41,231 nucleotides of DNA from an uncultured Ferrovum sp. (GCA_903905585.1 CAIVHB010000133.1:1-41231), one strand, 5' to 3'. Positions 27,683 through 36,918 are shown, counted from the first letter of the stretch. Program-made: numbers and translations. The notes: generated by a model not told the origin, from the letters alone.

Positions 27683-30600
27683 ATGGATAAGTCAAACGCA
27701 GCACTCAGCCCATCGATTTACCCCGAGTCAAAAACACTGGGGGTTGGAACACAGGCGCCATTTACCGCGCTAGATGGTTCTCATCGCGACATTCTGAGGA
27801 TTTGTTCACTTGCTTGGATTCCCATTTCGCGCGCCCAACTTCTAGAGTGCTTGGAGTTGGCGCACAGTCACTATGCCGATCAATCGGTATGGTGCGCTGA
27901 AAATCTAGCGCTCTCGATTGATATGCTGCTATCAACCGGTATGTTGATCTTGAATGGGCATAGACTCACTTGTTCACCTGCTCTGCCAGAACCGATTGCG
28001 CGAGAGCTAGCACTGTCGCCGCATGGGATGCGATTCATCGATGCCATTCGCAAAGTTTTTCGGGTTGCCGACCATCGCTACGGCAACACCATCAAAACGT
28101 TTAGCGAAGGCATGCGAGACCTTCGGCTTTGCCTGTATGCAGGTCAATACGCTGATTTTCAGAGACTGATGCAAGCGCTTCAGGGATATTTTGGTTCTGA
28201 ATGGAAAACCCGCCATCCCTATATCACGCTGTTTGATGCACCCTTTAATGCGGAATGGCAGAATCATCTTCCCCCAGACCTTGCTGCACAGGCTGTTGCA
28301 ACGGTTCTTGCTGTTCGATCTAGTCGTTTAGAACCGGCAAGTGATGCTTTGGAATGGCTGATCATCCGTGGTACGAAGGTTCCTCAAGAACAATTAAGCT
28401 GGTATGCCACGGTGATTGCTGAGCAATTAGTGTTGCAGGGCCGACTGACTGAAGCCGAAGAATGGGCTGTGCGCCAAAATGGCGCTCTTAAAGGCCTGGC
28501 TTGCCTAGTGCGAGGAGAAACCCGTCAAGCGCTCATCCATTTCGATGCCGGAATGCAAGAGGGTAAAAAGGGGGTTGCTGCCCGTAAGATTGGTCCCAAC
28601 GGATTAACCGGCATCGCCTTGGTGATCAGCTTAATTGGGTCAGGGCAAAACGCACGATTAGAGCAAGCAGCGCAGCATATTGCGGCTCTGATGCGTCACC
28701 CTTCGCCTTGGCTAGCCGTGTATGCCGCATTAGGGTATGCCGCCCGGGCCGCAATGGCGATCAGCGATCAGGTAGATGCGCCGAGTAGTGATATAGATCA
28801 AGCAGATAAAGATCCCCTTAGTACCTTATTTTTAGCTGAATGTGCTTCGTGGTTATCGCCAGAACGACTAGAGCAATACACCGAGAAACTGCAAAGATTA
28901 CATGAGCGGGCTCATAGCGGAGGATATCGTTGGGTAGCTGCTGAAGCCGCCGATCTTCTTGGTCGAGCGGGCGATCCCATTTTTGCTGAGCTTGCACGTT
29001 CATTGCATGATGATTTGGGAACACGCCCTCTCGCAGAAGCAGTGCGAAGGCAGTCAAATTGGGAACGAGGTTTAGGTGCTTTATCAAAGTTGGCAGCAGA
29101 GTTAGCCGTTCCAGCGGTGAAGCCAAAAAATACCCGCTTGGTATGGATGGTGTTGTATGACTCCGTCAGCCGCACTTGCACTTTAGAACCGCGTGAGCAA
29201 AAGCGTGATGTGGGTAGCCACTGGACCAAGGGTCGTCCTTTATCTTTAAAGCGTGTCATCAATGGAACGGATCTTGACTATCTCACAGAACAAGATCGAG
29301 CTGCCCTTGCTTTCATTCGCACCCAACGCGGTAGACACAGTGGTCCCCCCACCTTAGATGTGCCTGGAGCGCTCACCGTTCTTGTGGGGCACCCCCTGTT
29401 ATTTTGGGGCACATCACAGAACAATCGTCCGTTACAGTTGGTTCGGGGTGAACCTGAGCTTGCTGTCAGGCTTGAGGGCACCGAGATATTTCTTGAGCTG
29501 AGCCCCTTCCCATCGGGCACTGCAAATAGCCTTGTTCTCAGAGAGGCTCCTGATCGACTGCGTTTGATTGAATTAAAAAATGAGCATCAACGTCTGGCTA
29601 GAATTTTGGGTGAAAAGGGATTGATGTTTCCTCGATCTGAACAACTTCAGATAGAACACATCTTAAAAAACCTTCAATCCAAAATACCTGTGATTTCGGA
29701 ATTGGCAAAGGATGAGCAAGAGTTATGGCCACAAGGGGTTGAGAGTCGTTTGTATGCGCTTTTAACACCCCATGCGAATGGTTTAGTGATTGAATTTGCC
29801 TGTTATCCGCTGGGTGAAGACGGTATGTTATTTACTCCCGGGCAGGGGCCAGCAGGTCTTCCCAAAAATGCGAATCCCAATAGCGGATGGATGATTCGCA
29901 ACTTGCGGCAGGAACATGAACGGGCAGCCTATTGGCTTAATCTGTGCGCCCCCTTTTTGGATCAATCCGAACAAGCTTTTGGCGGCATTAGTCGGAATGC
30001 GATGGCTGCCTGCGAACTTCTAGATATTCTTGGCCAAGCCGATCCCGAAGTCTTAATACGTTGGCCTGCCGGTGAACGCATTCAAATTTCAGGTGAAGGC
30101 GATATCGGGCAGTTTTCCGCGCGACTGAAAGCAGGAGAAAACTGGCTGACCTTAGATGGAAATATTCAGATCGATGAAGATCAGGTGATTAGCCTTCAAG
30201 CGCTTCTCGAGGTCACGCAAAAAAAACAACGATTTGTGAGTTTAGGGGAAGGACGCTTTATTCGTTTACACCAATCTTTACAAGAAAAGGCTTCAGCTTT
30301 GCTCGCAATGGGCGAGTGGACCCCTTCAGGATTGCAAGTGCATCCTATGGCTGCACCGCAACTCAACGAGATTCTCAATGAATTAGGCTCCGTTAAAGCA
30401 GACCGACAATGGGCGCAATTATTAGCCAGACAGTCAGCTGCTGAAATCGCCGTATACCCCATCCCAAATGGCTTAAATGCTGAGTTGAGAGATTATCAAC
30501 GCGCTGGATTTTCATGGCTTGCTCGCCTAGCAGAGTTAGGCGCGGGTGCTTGCTTGGCCGATGACATGGGGCTGGGTAAAACCATTCAGGTATTGACCTT

Positions 30601-31855
30601 ATTGTTGCATCGCTTCGAAAAAGGGCCCGCCTTAGTCGTTGCGCCGACTTCAGTCGCCGGCAATTGGGTAGCCGAAGCTAAACGCTTTGCACCGAGTTTA
30701 CAGATACATTGGATAGGTCCGGGTCAACGCGAGCAAGATACCCCGCATTGGCAGGGCGGTGATCTGGTCATCACCAGTTACACCTTGTTTCAGCAAGACG
30801 TATTGAATATCACTCAGCAGCACTGGGCCACGGTGATTCTCGATGAAGCGCAAGCAATCAAGAATACGGGAACCAAACGCTCGCAAACTGCCATGCGCAT
30901 CCAAAGTGATTTTAGAGTCATCACCACCGGAACGCCCATTGAGAATAATTTAAGCGAGCTGTGGAATCTATTCCGCTTCATTAATCCGGGTTTACTAGGG
31001 AGCTTGGAGTCTTTCCAAACACGGTTTGCCACTCCTGTTGAGCGTGATGGAGAGGCCGAGGCACGAGATCAACTCAAACGCCTGATTGCGCCTTTTGTAC
31101 TCAGACGCACCAAGTCAGAAGTGCTCAAAGAATTACCCGATCGCACTGAAGTTTCAAGACGGCTTGAATTAAGTACCGACGAAAGAGCGCTCTATGAAGC
31201 CGTGCGGCGAGAGGTATTAAACGAAGTGGAAGAGGGCGGAGGGGAGGGAGAACCTAATCGGATGCGCGTACTTGCCGGCATCATGCGCTTGCGCCGAACT
31301 TGTTGTCACCCGCGCTTGGTGGCACCGAATTCTGAGATCACAGCCACTAAAACTACGGCTTTCATGGAGCTTGTGCGGGAGTTATTAGAAGGCGGACACC
31401 GCGCGTTGATCTTTAGCCAGTTTGTGGATCACCTCAGTGTTCTGAGAGAACAACTAGATCAAAAAGGTATTCGCTACACGTATCTGGATGGCGGGACCCC
31501 ACTTATTGAGAGAGTGCGTCGTGTGGAGGCATTCCAAGCCGGCGATACCGATTTATTTCTGATTAGCCTGCGGGCAGGGGGTACGGGGTTGAATCTGACT
31601 TCGGCAGATTATGTGATTCATATGGATCCATGGTGGAACCCAGCGGTAGAAGATCAGGCTTCTGATCGTGCTCATCGTATGGGGCAAACCCGGCCGGTCA
31701 CGGTCTATCGCTTGTTGATGGCCAATAGCATAGAAGAAAAAATCATGGCGTTGCATGAACGCAAGCGCCATTTAGCCGATAGTTTACTCGATGGCGTAGG
31801 CGAGGCGGCCAGCCTGACCGTCAACGAACTCATGGGACTATTGCGCGAAGCTTAA
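27683..31855 (+). CDS. SNF2/RapA-family DEAD/H-box ATPase with a large N-terminal extension
   Basis: A 1390-residue protein. The C-terminal 460 residues are a complete SNF2 motor: ELRDYQRAGFSWLARLAELG, Walker A in ADDMGLGKTIQVL (near residue 960), DEAQ box (near 1054), TGTPIENNLSELWNLFRFIN, then the helicase C lobe with LIFSQFVDHL, ISLRAGGTGLNLTSADYVIH and RAHRMGQTRPVTVYRL. All key ATPase residues are present. The first about 900 residues match nothing I can name; part (about 200-300) looks like helical TPR-type repeats. Family members move along double-stranded DNA and displace or remodel bound proteins; the target here is unknown. It is a single-gene unit, convergent with ettA. Confidence 0.9.
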   Translation: MDKSNAALSPSIYPESKTLGVGTQAPFTALDGSHRDILRICSLAWIPISRAQLLECLELAHSHYADQSVWCAENLALSIDMLLSTGMLILNGHRLTCSPALPEPIARELALSPHGMRFIDAIRKVFRVADHRYGNTIKTFSEGMRDLRLCLYAGQYADFQRLMQALQGYFGSEWKTRHPYITLFDAPFNAEWQNHLPPDLAAQAVATVLAVRSSRLEPASDALEWLIIRGTKVPQEQLSWYATVIAEQLVLQGRLTEAEEWAVRQNGALKGLACLVRGETRQALIHFDAGMQEGKKGVAARKIGPNGLTGIALVISLIGSGQNARLEQAAQHIAALMRHPSPWLAVYAALGYAARAAMAISDQVDAPSSDIDQADKDPLSTLFLAECASWLSPERLEQYTEKLQRLHERAHSGGYRWVAAEAADLLGRAGDPIFAELARSLHDDLGTRPLAEAVRRQSNWERGLGALSKLAAELAVPAVKPKNTRLVWMVLYDSVSRTCTLEPREQKRDVGSHWTKGRPLSLKRVINGTDLDYLTEQDRAALAFIRTQRGRHSGPPTLDVPGALTVLVGHPLLFWGTSQNNRPLQLVRGEPELAVRLEGTEIFLELSPFPSGTANSLVLREAPDRLRLIELKNEHQRLARILGEKGLMFPRSEQLQIEHILKNLQSKIPVISELAKDEQELWPQGVESRLYALLTPHANGLVIEFACYPLGEDGMLFTPGQGPAGLPKNANPNSGWMIRNLRQEHERAAYWLNLCAPFLDQSEQAFGGISRNAMAACELLDILGQADPEVLIRWPAGERIQISGEGDIGQFSARLKAGENWLTLDGNIQIDEDQVISLQALLEVTQKKQRFVSLGEGRFIRLHQSLQEKASALLAMGEWTPSGLQVHPMAAPQLNEILNELGSVKADRQWAQLLARQSAAEIAVYPIPNGLNAELRDYQRAGFSWLARLAELGAGACLADDMGLGKTIQVLTLLLHRFEKGPALVVAPTSVAGNWVAEAKRFAPSLQIHWIGPGQREQDTPHWQGGDLVITSYTLFQQDVLNITQQHWATVILDEAQAIKNTGTKRSQTAMRIQSDFRVITTGTPIENNLSELWNLFRFINPGLLGSLESFQTRFATPVERDGEAEARDQLKRLIAPFVLRRTKSEVLKELPDRTEVSRRLELSTDERALYEAVRREVLNEVEEGGGEGEPNRMRVLAGIMRLRRTCCHPRLVAPNSEITATKTTAFMELVRELLEGGHRALIFSQFVDHLSVLREQLDQKGIRYTYLDGGTPLIERVRRVEAFQAGDTDLFLISLRAGGTGLNLTSADYVIHMDPWWNPAVEDQASDRAHRMGQTRPVTVYRLLMANSIEEKIMALHERKRHLADSLLDGVGEAASLTVNELMGLLREA

Positions 31856-31927
31856 TCAAGCTCGCAGGATCCCTGTCAGCAGGAACGGGTTTTCGTTTCG
31901 TTTCTTAACCAGTATCGAAACAATCGG

Positions 31928-33592
31928 CTAACGCAAGGGCTTATAGCGCAGGCGGCTGGGGCGGGCACCGTCTTCGCCTAAGCGCTCACGCTTATCGGCT
32001 TCGTAGTCTTGGTAATTACCGGGGTAGAAGACTACACGAGAGTCGCCTTCAAACGCCAAGATATGGGTGGCGATACGATCCAAGAACCAGCGATCGTGTG
32101 AGATCACCAGAATGGAACCTGCGAACTCCAGTAAGGCATCTTCCAAGGCCCGCAAAGTTTCCACATCCAAATCGTTAGAAGGTTCATCCAGCAGCAACAC
32201 ATTGCCGCCTTTTAGCAAGGTCTTGGCAAGGTGCAATCGACCGCGCTCACCACCCGATAACATGCCTACTTTTTTCTGCTGATCTTGGCCCTTGAAGTTA
32301 AAGCGACCAATGTAAGCACGCGAGGGCATTTCAAAACGGCCAATATTTAAGATATCGGAGCCACCGGAAACATCTTCCCAAACGCTCTTATCGCCAGATA
32401 GCGAATCTCTAGACTGATCCACATAGGCCATCTGCACCGTGTGGCCAATTTTGATTTCGCCCGTGTCTGGCTGCTCTTGACCCACAATCATGCGGAATAG
32501 GGTGGATTTACCGGCACCGTTAGGGCCGATCACCCCCACGATTGCGCCCGGGGGAATTTGAAAGCTTAATTCGTCAAACAACAGGCGATCACCAAAGGCC
32601 TTAGTGACATTGTTAAATTCAATGACCACATCACCCAGACGCTCCGCAACAGGGATGAAGATTTCCTGTGTTTCATTGCGCTTTTGGTATTCGTAGGAAC
32701 TGAGTTCATCAAAGCGTTGCAAACGGGCCTTACTCTTCGATTGACGACCTTTGGCATTCTGACGCACCCATTCTAATTCTTTCTTAATCGCTTTTTGACG
32801 GGCACTCTCTGTAGCGTCTTCTTGCTTTAAGCGCGTTTCTTTTTGCTCGAGCCAAGTGCTGTAGTTACCGCGCCATGGTATGCCAGATCCACGGTCTAGT
32901 TCCAAAATCCATTCGGCGGCATTATCTAAGAAGTAGCGATCGTGGGTAACGGCCACCACAGTTCCGCTGAATTTACGTAAGAACTGCTCAAGCCAATCCA
33001 CACTTTCAGCATCTAAGTGGTTAGTCGGTTCATCGAGCAACAGCATATCTGGGCGGGAGATTAACAACTGACATAACGCCACACGGCGCTTTTCACCACC
33101 AGACAGATTCCCTACCACCGCATCCCAAGCAGGAAGGCGCAGGGCATCGGCAGCCACTTCCATGACTTGGTCGGTATTGTGGCCATCTGAAGCGGCTAAA
33201 ATGGCTTCTAAGTCAGCCTGCTCAGCCGCCAGGGCATCGAAATCGGCATTTTCTTCAGCGTAGGCTGCGTACACCTCTTCCAAACGTTGCCGCGCGACGA
33301 ATACTTCACCTAAACCCAGTTCAACGGCTTCACGCACCGTTAGCTCGGGATCAATCTGCGGCTCCTGCGCCAAATAACCGACCTTAATGCCAGGCATTGG
33401 AACGGCTTCGCCTTCGATTTCCTTATCGATGCCTGCCATGATCTTCAACAGGGTAGATTTTCCTGAACCATTCAAACCCAATACGCCAATCTTGGCGCCT
33501 GGGAAAAAACTCAGTGAAATGTCTTTTAGAATGTAGCGTTTGGGTGGGACAAGCTTGCCCACCCTGTTCATCGTAAATACGTATTGGGCCAT
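31928..33592 (-). CDS. ettA: Energy-dependent translational throttle protein EttA (ABC-F)
   Basis: Ribosome-associated ABC-F ATPase of 554 residues that in E. coli gates the first elongation steps according to energy state. Two ABC domains (GLNGSGKSTLLKIMAG / LSGGEKRRVALCQ / LLLDEPTNHLD and GPNGAGKSTLFRMIVG / LSGGERGRLHLAK / LLLDEPSNDLD) are joined by the basic P-site tRNA interaction linker (WVRQNAKGRQSKSKARLQRF). The N-terminus AQYVFTMNRVGKLVPPKR is nearly that of E. coli EttA, fixing the start even though no Shine-Dalgarno is visible. Monocistronic. Confidence 0.97.
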   Translation of the reverse strand: MAQYVFTMNRVGKLVPPKRYILKDISLSFFPGAKIGVLGLNGSGKSTLLKIMAGIDKEIEGEAVPMPGIKVGYLAQEPQIDPELTVREAVELGLGEVFVARQRLEEVYAAYAEENADFDALAAEQADLEAILAASDGHNTDQVMEVAADALRLPAWDAVVGNLSGGEKRRVALCQLLISRPDMLLLDEPTNHLDAESVDWLEQFLRKFSGTVVAVTHDRYFLDNAAEWILELDRGSGIPWRGNYSTWLEQKETRLKQEDATESARQKAIKKELEWVRQNAKGRQSKSKARLQRFDELSSYEYQKRNETQEIFIPVAERLGDVVIEFNNVTKAFGDRLLFDELSFQIPPGAIVGVIGPNGAGKSTLFRMIVGQEQPDTGEIKIGHTVQMAYVDQSRDSLSGDKSVWEDVSGGSDILNIGRFEMPSRAYIGRFNFKGQDQQKKVGMLSGGERGRLHLAKTLLKGGNVLLLDEPSNDLDVETLRALEDALLEFAGSILVISHDRWFLDRIATHILAFEGDSRVVFYPGNYQDYEADKRERLGEDGARPSRLRYKPLR

Positions 33593-33872
33593 GGACTCAG
33601 ATCAAACAAAACGAAGGAAAAAGGGAGAATGACATCATGGTGCAGGGTATCAGGATCGCGAGTTGAAAGCCAAACGAATTTGTCTTGTTTTGTCTTTGTC
33701 TGGCGCAAAAAACATCAATGGTTTGCCTTATTCATGTCACAGTCAGTAACAACATAAAGGCTATTATCGCTCTAGTGTGTCAACGATGACAGAACCCCAG
33801 CGCGTTAATACTGTCATAAGCAAAGAGTACCGCCAGATTTTTTGGCAGCTTGCTGCAATACTTGGAGATAAA
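33593..33872. promoter_or_regulatory. Divergent intergenic region (ettA / envelope protein)
   Basis: About 280 bp without a convincing gene. It contains a TTGACA on the minus strand (33776-33781) far upstream of ettA and a TATTAT on the plus strand (near 33762) upstream of the envelope genes, but neither has a good partner box. The plus-strand frame stays open from 33777, yet that stretch lacks protein character, and a well-placed GGAG points to the start at 33873. Confidence 0.3.
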
Positions 33873-34238
33873 ATGATGAATACAATTAAATTATTGATCT
33901 GCGCTGTGCTCAGTTTTGCAGGATTAAGCTTGGCCAGCGTGGCAAACGCACACGACCATGACCACTTTCGTTTTGGTATCAATTTAGGATTTCCTTTGGG
34001 TTATCCTGCGCCCTACTACGCGGCACCTTACTATCCGGCTCCCTATTACCCAGAACCCTATTACCGTCCTGCAGTACCTGTGTATGTGCAACCTCAAACG
34101 GTCATTGTGCAGCCCCCTGTTCCCTCTCAGGTGGTGTACCAGTATTATTGCGCTCCTACCGGTGCTTATTACCCAACTGTACCCACTTGTAGCCAGCCTT
34201 GGATGAAAGTGCTGCCTGATGGCTCTCAAGTCAATTAA
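33873..34238 (+). CDS. Small exported Tyr/Pro-rich protein with a paired-Cys tail
   Basis: An unrecognised secreted protein of about 121 residues. GGAG at 33864-33867 lies 5 nt before ATG 33873, which starts a Sec signal peptide (LLICAVLSFAGLSLASVANA) cleaved before HDHDHF. Next comes a repeat-like stretch of (A/P)PYYxxP units (PYYAAPYYPAPYYPEPYY), a Val/Gln-rich strand segment, and a tail YYCAPTGAYYPTVPTC with a Trp and Lys-Val shortly after. The same tail ends the next protein. The two Cys are likely to form a disulfide. Such tails occur in many uncharacterised proteobacterial envelope proteins (general knowledge). The His/Asp start of the mature protein could bind metal, but this is speculation. 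Confidence 0.75.
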   Translation: MMNTIKLLICAVLSFAGLSLASVANAHDHDHFRFGINLGFPLGYPAPYYAAPYYPAPYYPEPYYRPAVPVYVQPQTVIVQPPVPSQVVYQYYCAPTGAYYPTVPTCSQPWMKVLPDGSQVN

Positions 34239-34260
34239 TTTAGGTCATCTATACATCATT

Positions 34261-34965
34261 ATGAAAAATTACCAATACGCTTTATTTGCTGCTTTTGTTC
34301 TGAGTCTTTCTGCTTGTGCAGCGGCTCCTGGTCTAGGGGGCGGTGATTATGGCAGAGCACAAGTTCGTGGTGAGCAAAGTGTTCGCCTTGCTACGGTCAT
34401 GAGTGTGCGTGGCGTGCGCATTGAAGGGACGAAAAGTGGTTTGGGCGCATTAACGGGCGCAGCAGTGGGGGGGCTTGCAGGCCATACCACTGGCGGTGGG
34501 CGTGGAACTGACATCGCTACCGTGGCTGGAGCCGTAGCAGGTGGTTTAGTGGGTTCAGCCATTGAAGAGTCTTCTACCAAACAAGAAGGGGTAGAAGTTA
34601 CCGTTCAATTTGATAGCGGCAAACTCTCTGTCATTACCCAAGCTGCAGATGAACTGTTTAAAGTCGGTGACCGAGTCATGGTGACTTCTGGCTCGGGGGT
34701 GACCCGCGTCACTAAAGTCGCTGCTGGCTCCGCTCTGAACGCGCTTCCTCCCCCCCCAGGATCTGCGCCTAGCGATGTTCCACCGGTAAACTCCGCCCCT
34801 CCCCATGTTACTTCTGTGCCTAGCAAACCCGTTCCTCCCGTCGGTTCTGCGCCTTCTGCACCTCCGTCAGGGAATCAAAGTTTCCGGTGGTATTGCCCAG
34901 TCAGTCAGGGGTATTACCCTGCTGTCCCTACCTGTACGGCTAATTGGATTAAGGTTGTTGAATAA
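34261..34965 (+). CDS. Glycine-zipper outer-membrane lipoprotein (SlyB/Pcp-like) with paired-Cys tail
   Basis: A 234-residue lipoprotein. The frame is open from 34219, but ATG 34261 starts a signal peptide ending in lipobox LSAC (FVLSLSACAAAPG). Residues about 60-110 form a glycine-zipper segment (LGALTGAAVGGLAGHTTGG, then AGAVAGGLVGSAIEE) preceded by MSVRGVRIEG, the usual SlyB/Pcp order. A small beta segment (VEVTVQFDSGKLSVI) follows, then a Pro/Ser-rich spacer (about 165-210), and the tail WYCPVSQGYYPAVPTC-x3-W. It lies 22 bp after the protein with the same tail. Probably supports outer-membrane integrity (family inference). Confidence 0.82.
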   Translation: MKNYQYALFAAFVLSLSACAAAPGLGGGDYGRAQVRGEQSVRLATVMSVRGVRIEGTKSGLGALTGAAVGGLAGHTTGGGRGTDIATVAGAVAGGLVGSAIEESSTKQEGVEVTVQFDSGKLSVITQAADELFKVGDRVMVTSGSGVTRVTKVAAGSALNALPPPPGSAPSDVPPVNSAPPHVTSVPSKPVPPVGSAPSAPPSGNQSFRWYCPVSQGYYPAVPTCTANWIKVVE

Positions 34966-34970
34966 TAAAA

Positions 34971-35627
34971 ATGTCTGATTTAAAAATATTATTTGATAAA
35001 AACGTTCAGTGGTCTGAAGAGATTGTTCAACAATCCCCAGGTTTTTTTGAAACACTTTCAAAGCAGCAAGCACCTGAATATCTTTGGATAGGGTGCGCAG
35101 ATAGCCGCGTACCTGCCAATGAAATTGTAGGACTACTTCCCGGTGAGCTTTTTGTTCATCGTAACGTAGCTAATGTCGTTAATCACACTGATCTTAACGC
35201 ACTCACTGTCATGCAGTTTGCAGTAGATGTTTTGGCGGTGAAGCACATCATGGTGGTAGGTCACTATGGTTGTGGGGGTGTGAACTGCGCCCTTCACAAC
35301 ACGCGGGTGGGTTTGGCGGATAACTGGCTGCGCCATGTGCAAGATGTGCACATCAAGTATCGTGATCGAATCGATGCTATTCCAGAAAAGAATAGGGTAG
35401 ATGTTCTTTGTGAACTGAATGTATTAGAACAAGTTGCCAACTGTGCGCGCACCACCATTCTTCGTGATGCGTGGGAGAGACAACAAGATCTTACGGTTCA
35501 TGCATGGGTATACGGCCTAAAAGATGGCCGATTACGAGATCTTGGGCTTTCTATGAGTAGTAGCGACGATATTGGCGGCCAGCTTGCCGCTGCCGCAGCG
35601 CTCGTTCTTGCCCGCTGGAATTCATAG
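34971..35627 (+). CDS. can: Beta-class carbonic anhydrase
   Basis: Zinc enzyme interconverting CO2 and bicarbonate; 218 residues. The zinc ligands fall exactly at the E. coli Can positions: Cys42 and Asp44 (IGCADSRVPANEIVG), His98 and Cys101 (VVGHYGCGGV). Arg46 that pairs with Asp44 is present, and HRNVANVV follows as usual. It starts 5 bp after the lipoprotein stop, so it is probably read from the same transcript, with only a weak ribosome-binding site. Cytoplasmic; supplies bicarbonate to carboxylases. Confidence 0.96.
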   Translation: MSDLKILFDKNVQWSEEIVQQSPGFFETLSKQQAPEYLWIGCADSRVPANEIVGLLPGELFVHRNVANVVNHTDLNALTVMQFAVDVLAVKHIMVVGHYGCGGVNCALHNTRVGLADNWLRHVQDVHIKYRDRIDAIPEKNRVDVLCELNVLEQVANCARTTILRDAWERQQDLTVHAWVYGLKDGRLRDLGLSMSSSDDIGGQLAAAAALVLARWNS

Positions 35628-35649
35628 TTCCTTTTAGATATAAAACCGG

Positions 35650-36069
35650 TTATTTCTTCTTGCTGGTATTTTTTCTCGCGAGCTCTTTTTCAATACGACT
35701 CAGTGATTGGGGCCCGCCTTTGCGGACCATCATGCCTACACGCACTCTCTTACTTTCGACGGGTTTGTAAGTTTCTTGCAATGGTTCTTCTATTGCATCG
35801 GCAGTTTTTTGGAACTTCATCGCAACCAACCACACTACCCCAAAAAAAATGCAGGTAAAGATGAGTGCAGCAATCGAGGTCGCCAGCATGGCCACGACTA
35901 CTTCTGCTTGATACATCAAGGTATGAATTTCTTCTGGCTTGACGGGAATATATGACACTAATTCATCGCCACCCCAACCAATCAGGCCAACGGTAAGAAC
36001 AGGCAGGCCAAAAAGGCATGACGCACCAAGCACTGCGGCAACGGCTTCGAGTAATTTTTTTTTGGTCAC
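35650..36069 (-). CDS. Small two-helix membrane protein of unknown function
   Basis: A 139-residue protein that I do not recognise. Two membrane helices (about 11-33: AVAAVLGASCLFGLPVLTVG; about 52-82: VVVAMLATSIAALIFTCIFF) flank a short polar loop, and the C-terminal 55 residues are charged and basic (SRIEKELARKNTSKKK), so likely cytoplasmic. The start is GTG 36069 with AGGTAA 8 nt upstream. It lies 8 bp after the stop of the second cheR and is last in the sirB2-AEC-cheR group. Confidence 0.7.
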   Translation of the reverse strand: MTKKKLLEAVAAVLGASCLFGLPVLTVGLIGWGGDELVSYIPVKPEEIHTLMYQAEVVVAMLATSIAALIFTCIFFGVVWLVAMKFQKTADAIEEPLQETYKPVESKRVRVGMMVRKGGPQSLSRIEKELARKNTSKKK

Positions 36070-36077
36070 GGCATTAC

Positions 36078-36914
36078 CTATAGCGAAGCCAAACGATAAA
36101 TCGAGGGGGCAACAGTTTTCAATTTGGGATCAACATCTTTGAGGCTTTCAGAATGGCCAATGAATAACCAACCGCCTGGTTGCAATGTTTTGATCACACG
36201 TCGCGCAATGTCTATTTTGCTCTCTGTCTGGAAATAGATCAGCATGTTGCGCAAAAAAATCACATCAAACTTTCCCAATTCGGGTAGGTTTTCATTCAGA
36301 TTGAGCCGCTGATAACGTACACGTTCTTTAATCAAATCGCTGATTTCAATTTTATCTTCACCTTGAATCTGGACTTTAGCGAAATATTTTTTTAAGTAAT
36401 GAGGCGGGATACCATCGAGTCTTTGATTGGCGTACACACCAAGCTTTGCCTTATCTACGATACGTTGACTGATATCTGAAGCTGTTATTTCCCAAGCAGA
36501 AGGTTTGCTCATTCCGATTAGATCTGCCAGCACCATTCCAATACTGTATGGCTCTTCTCCACTGGAACACGCTGCACTCCACACTCTAAAAGGGCGGCCC
36601 TTTTCGCGATTGGGAATGACTTCTGACTTTAAATAATCAAAGTGTTTGGGTTCCCGAAAAAAATACGTCTCATTGGTGGTCAGTAAATCCACCAACATCT
36701 GTCGTTCCGCACTCTGCGCAGGGTTTTTGACGAGTTTTAAGTAGGATTCAAAACTGCTAAGCCCAACCTGCCTCACGCGATTTCTTAATCGCCCAAATAC
36801 CAACAGTTTTTTTGAGTCAGCGAGATAAATCCCAGAAAGAGACTTTATGAGCTGCTGAAAAGCTAAAAACTCTTCATCACTGATGGTTATTTCAACGCCA
36901 ATAGGGCTGTTCAT
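36078..36914 (-). CDS. CheR-type protein-glutamate O-methyltransferase (second copy)
   Basis: SAM-dependent receptor methyltransferase of 278 residues. Motifs: TTNETYFFREPKHFDYL, VWSAACSSGEEPYSIGMV (SAM loop), ASDISQRIVDKAKLGVYA, FDVIFLRNMLIYFQ and GGWLFIGHSESL. It is clearly different from the CheR at 4030-4872, so not a recent duplicate. It stands away from other chemosensory genes, 4 bp after an AEC transporter gene. It may serve another receptor array or provide extra methylation capacity for the two receptors in this window (inference). Confidence 0.93.
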   Translation of the reverse strand: MNSPIGVEITISDEEFLAFQQLIKSLSGIYLADSKKLLVFGRLRNRVRQVGLSSFESYLKLVKNPAQSAERQMLVDLLTTNETYFFREPKHFDYLKSEVIPNREKGRPFRVWSAACSSGEEPYSIGMVLADLIGMSKPSAWEITASDISQRIVDKAKLGVYANQRLDGIPPHYLKKYFAKVQIQGEDKIEISDLIKERVRYQRLNLNENLPELGKFDVIFLRNMLIYFQTESKIDIARRVIKTLQPGGWLFIGHSESLKDVDPKLKTVAPSIYRLASL

Positions 36915-36918
36915 TTTT

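Noticed and set aside
31895-31921. Inverted repeat GTTTCG / CGAAAC between the SNF2 and ettA genes
   Set aside because: Short arms, a 15-nt loop, AT-rich and no T-run; not convincing as a terminator.
33777-33872. N-terminal extension of the Tyr/Pro-rich exported protein
   Set aside because: A clear GGAG and signal peptide start at 33873; the upstream part would bury the signal peptide.
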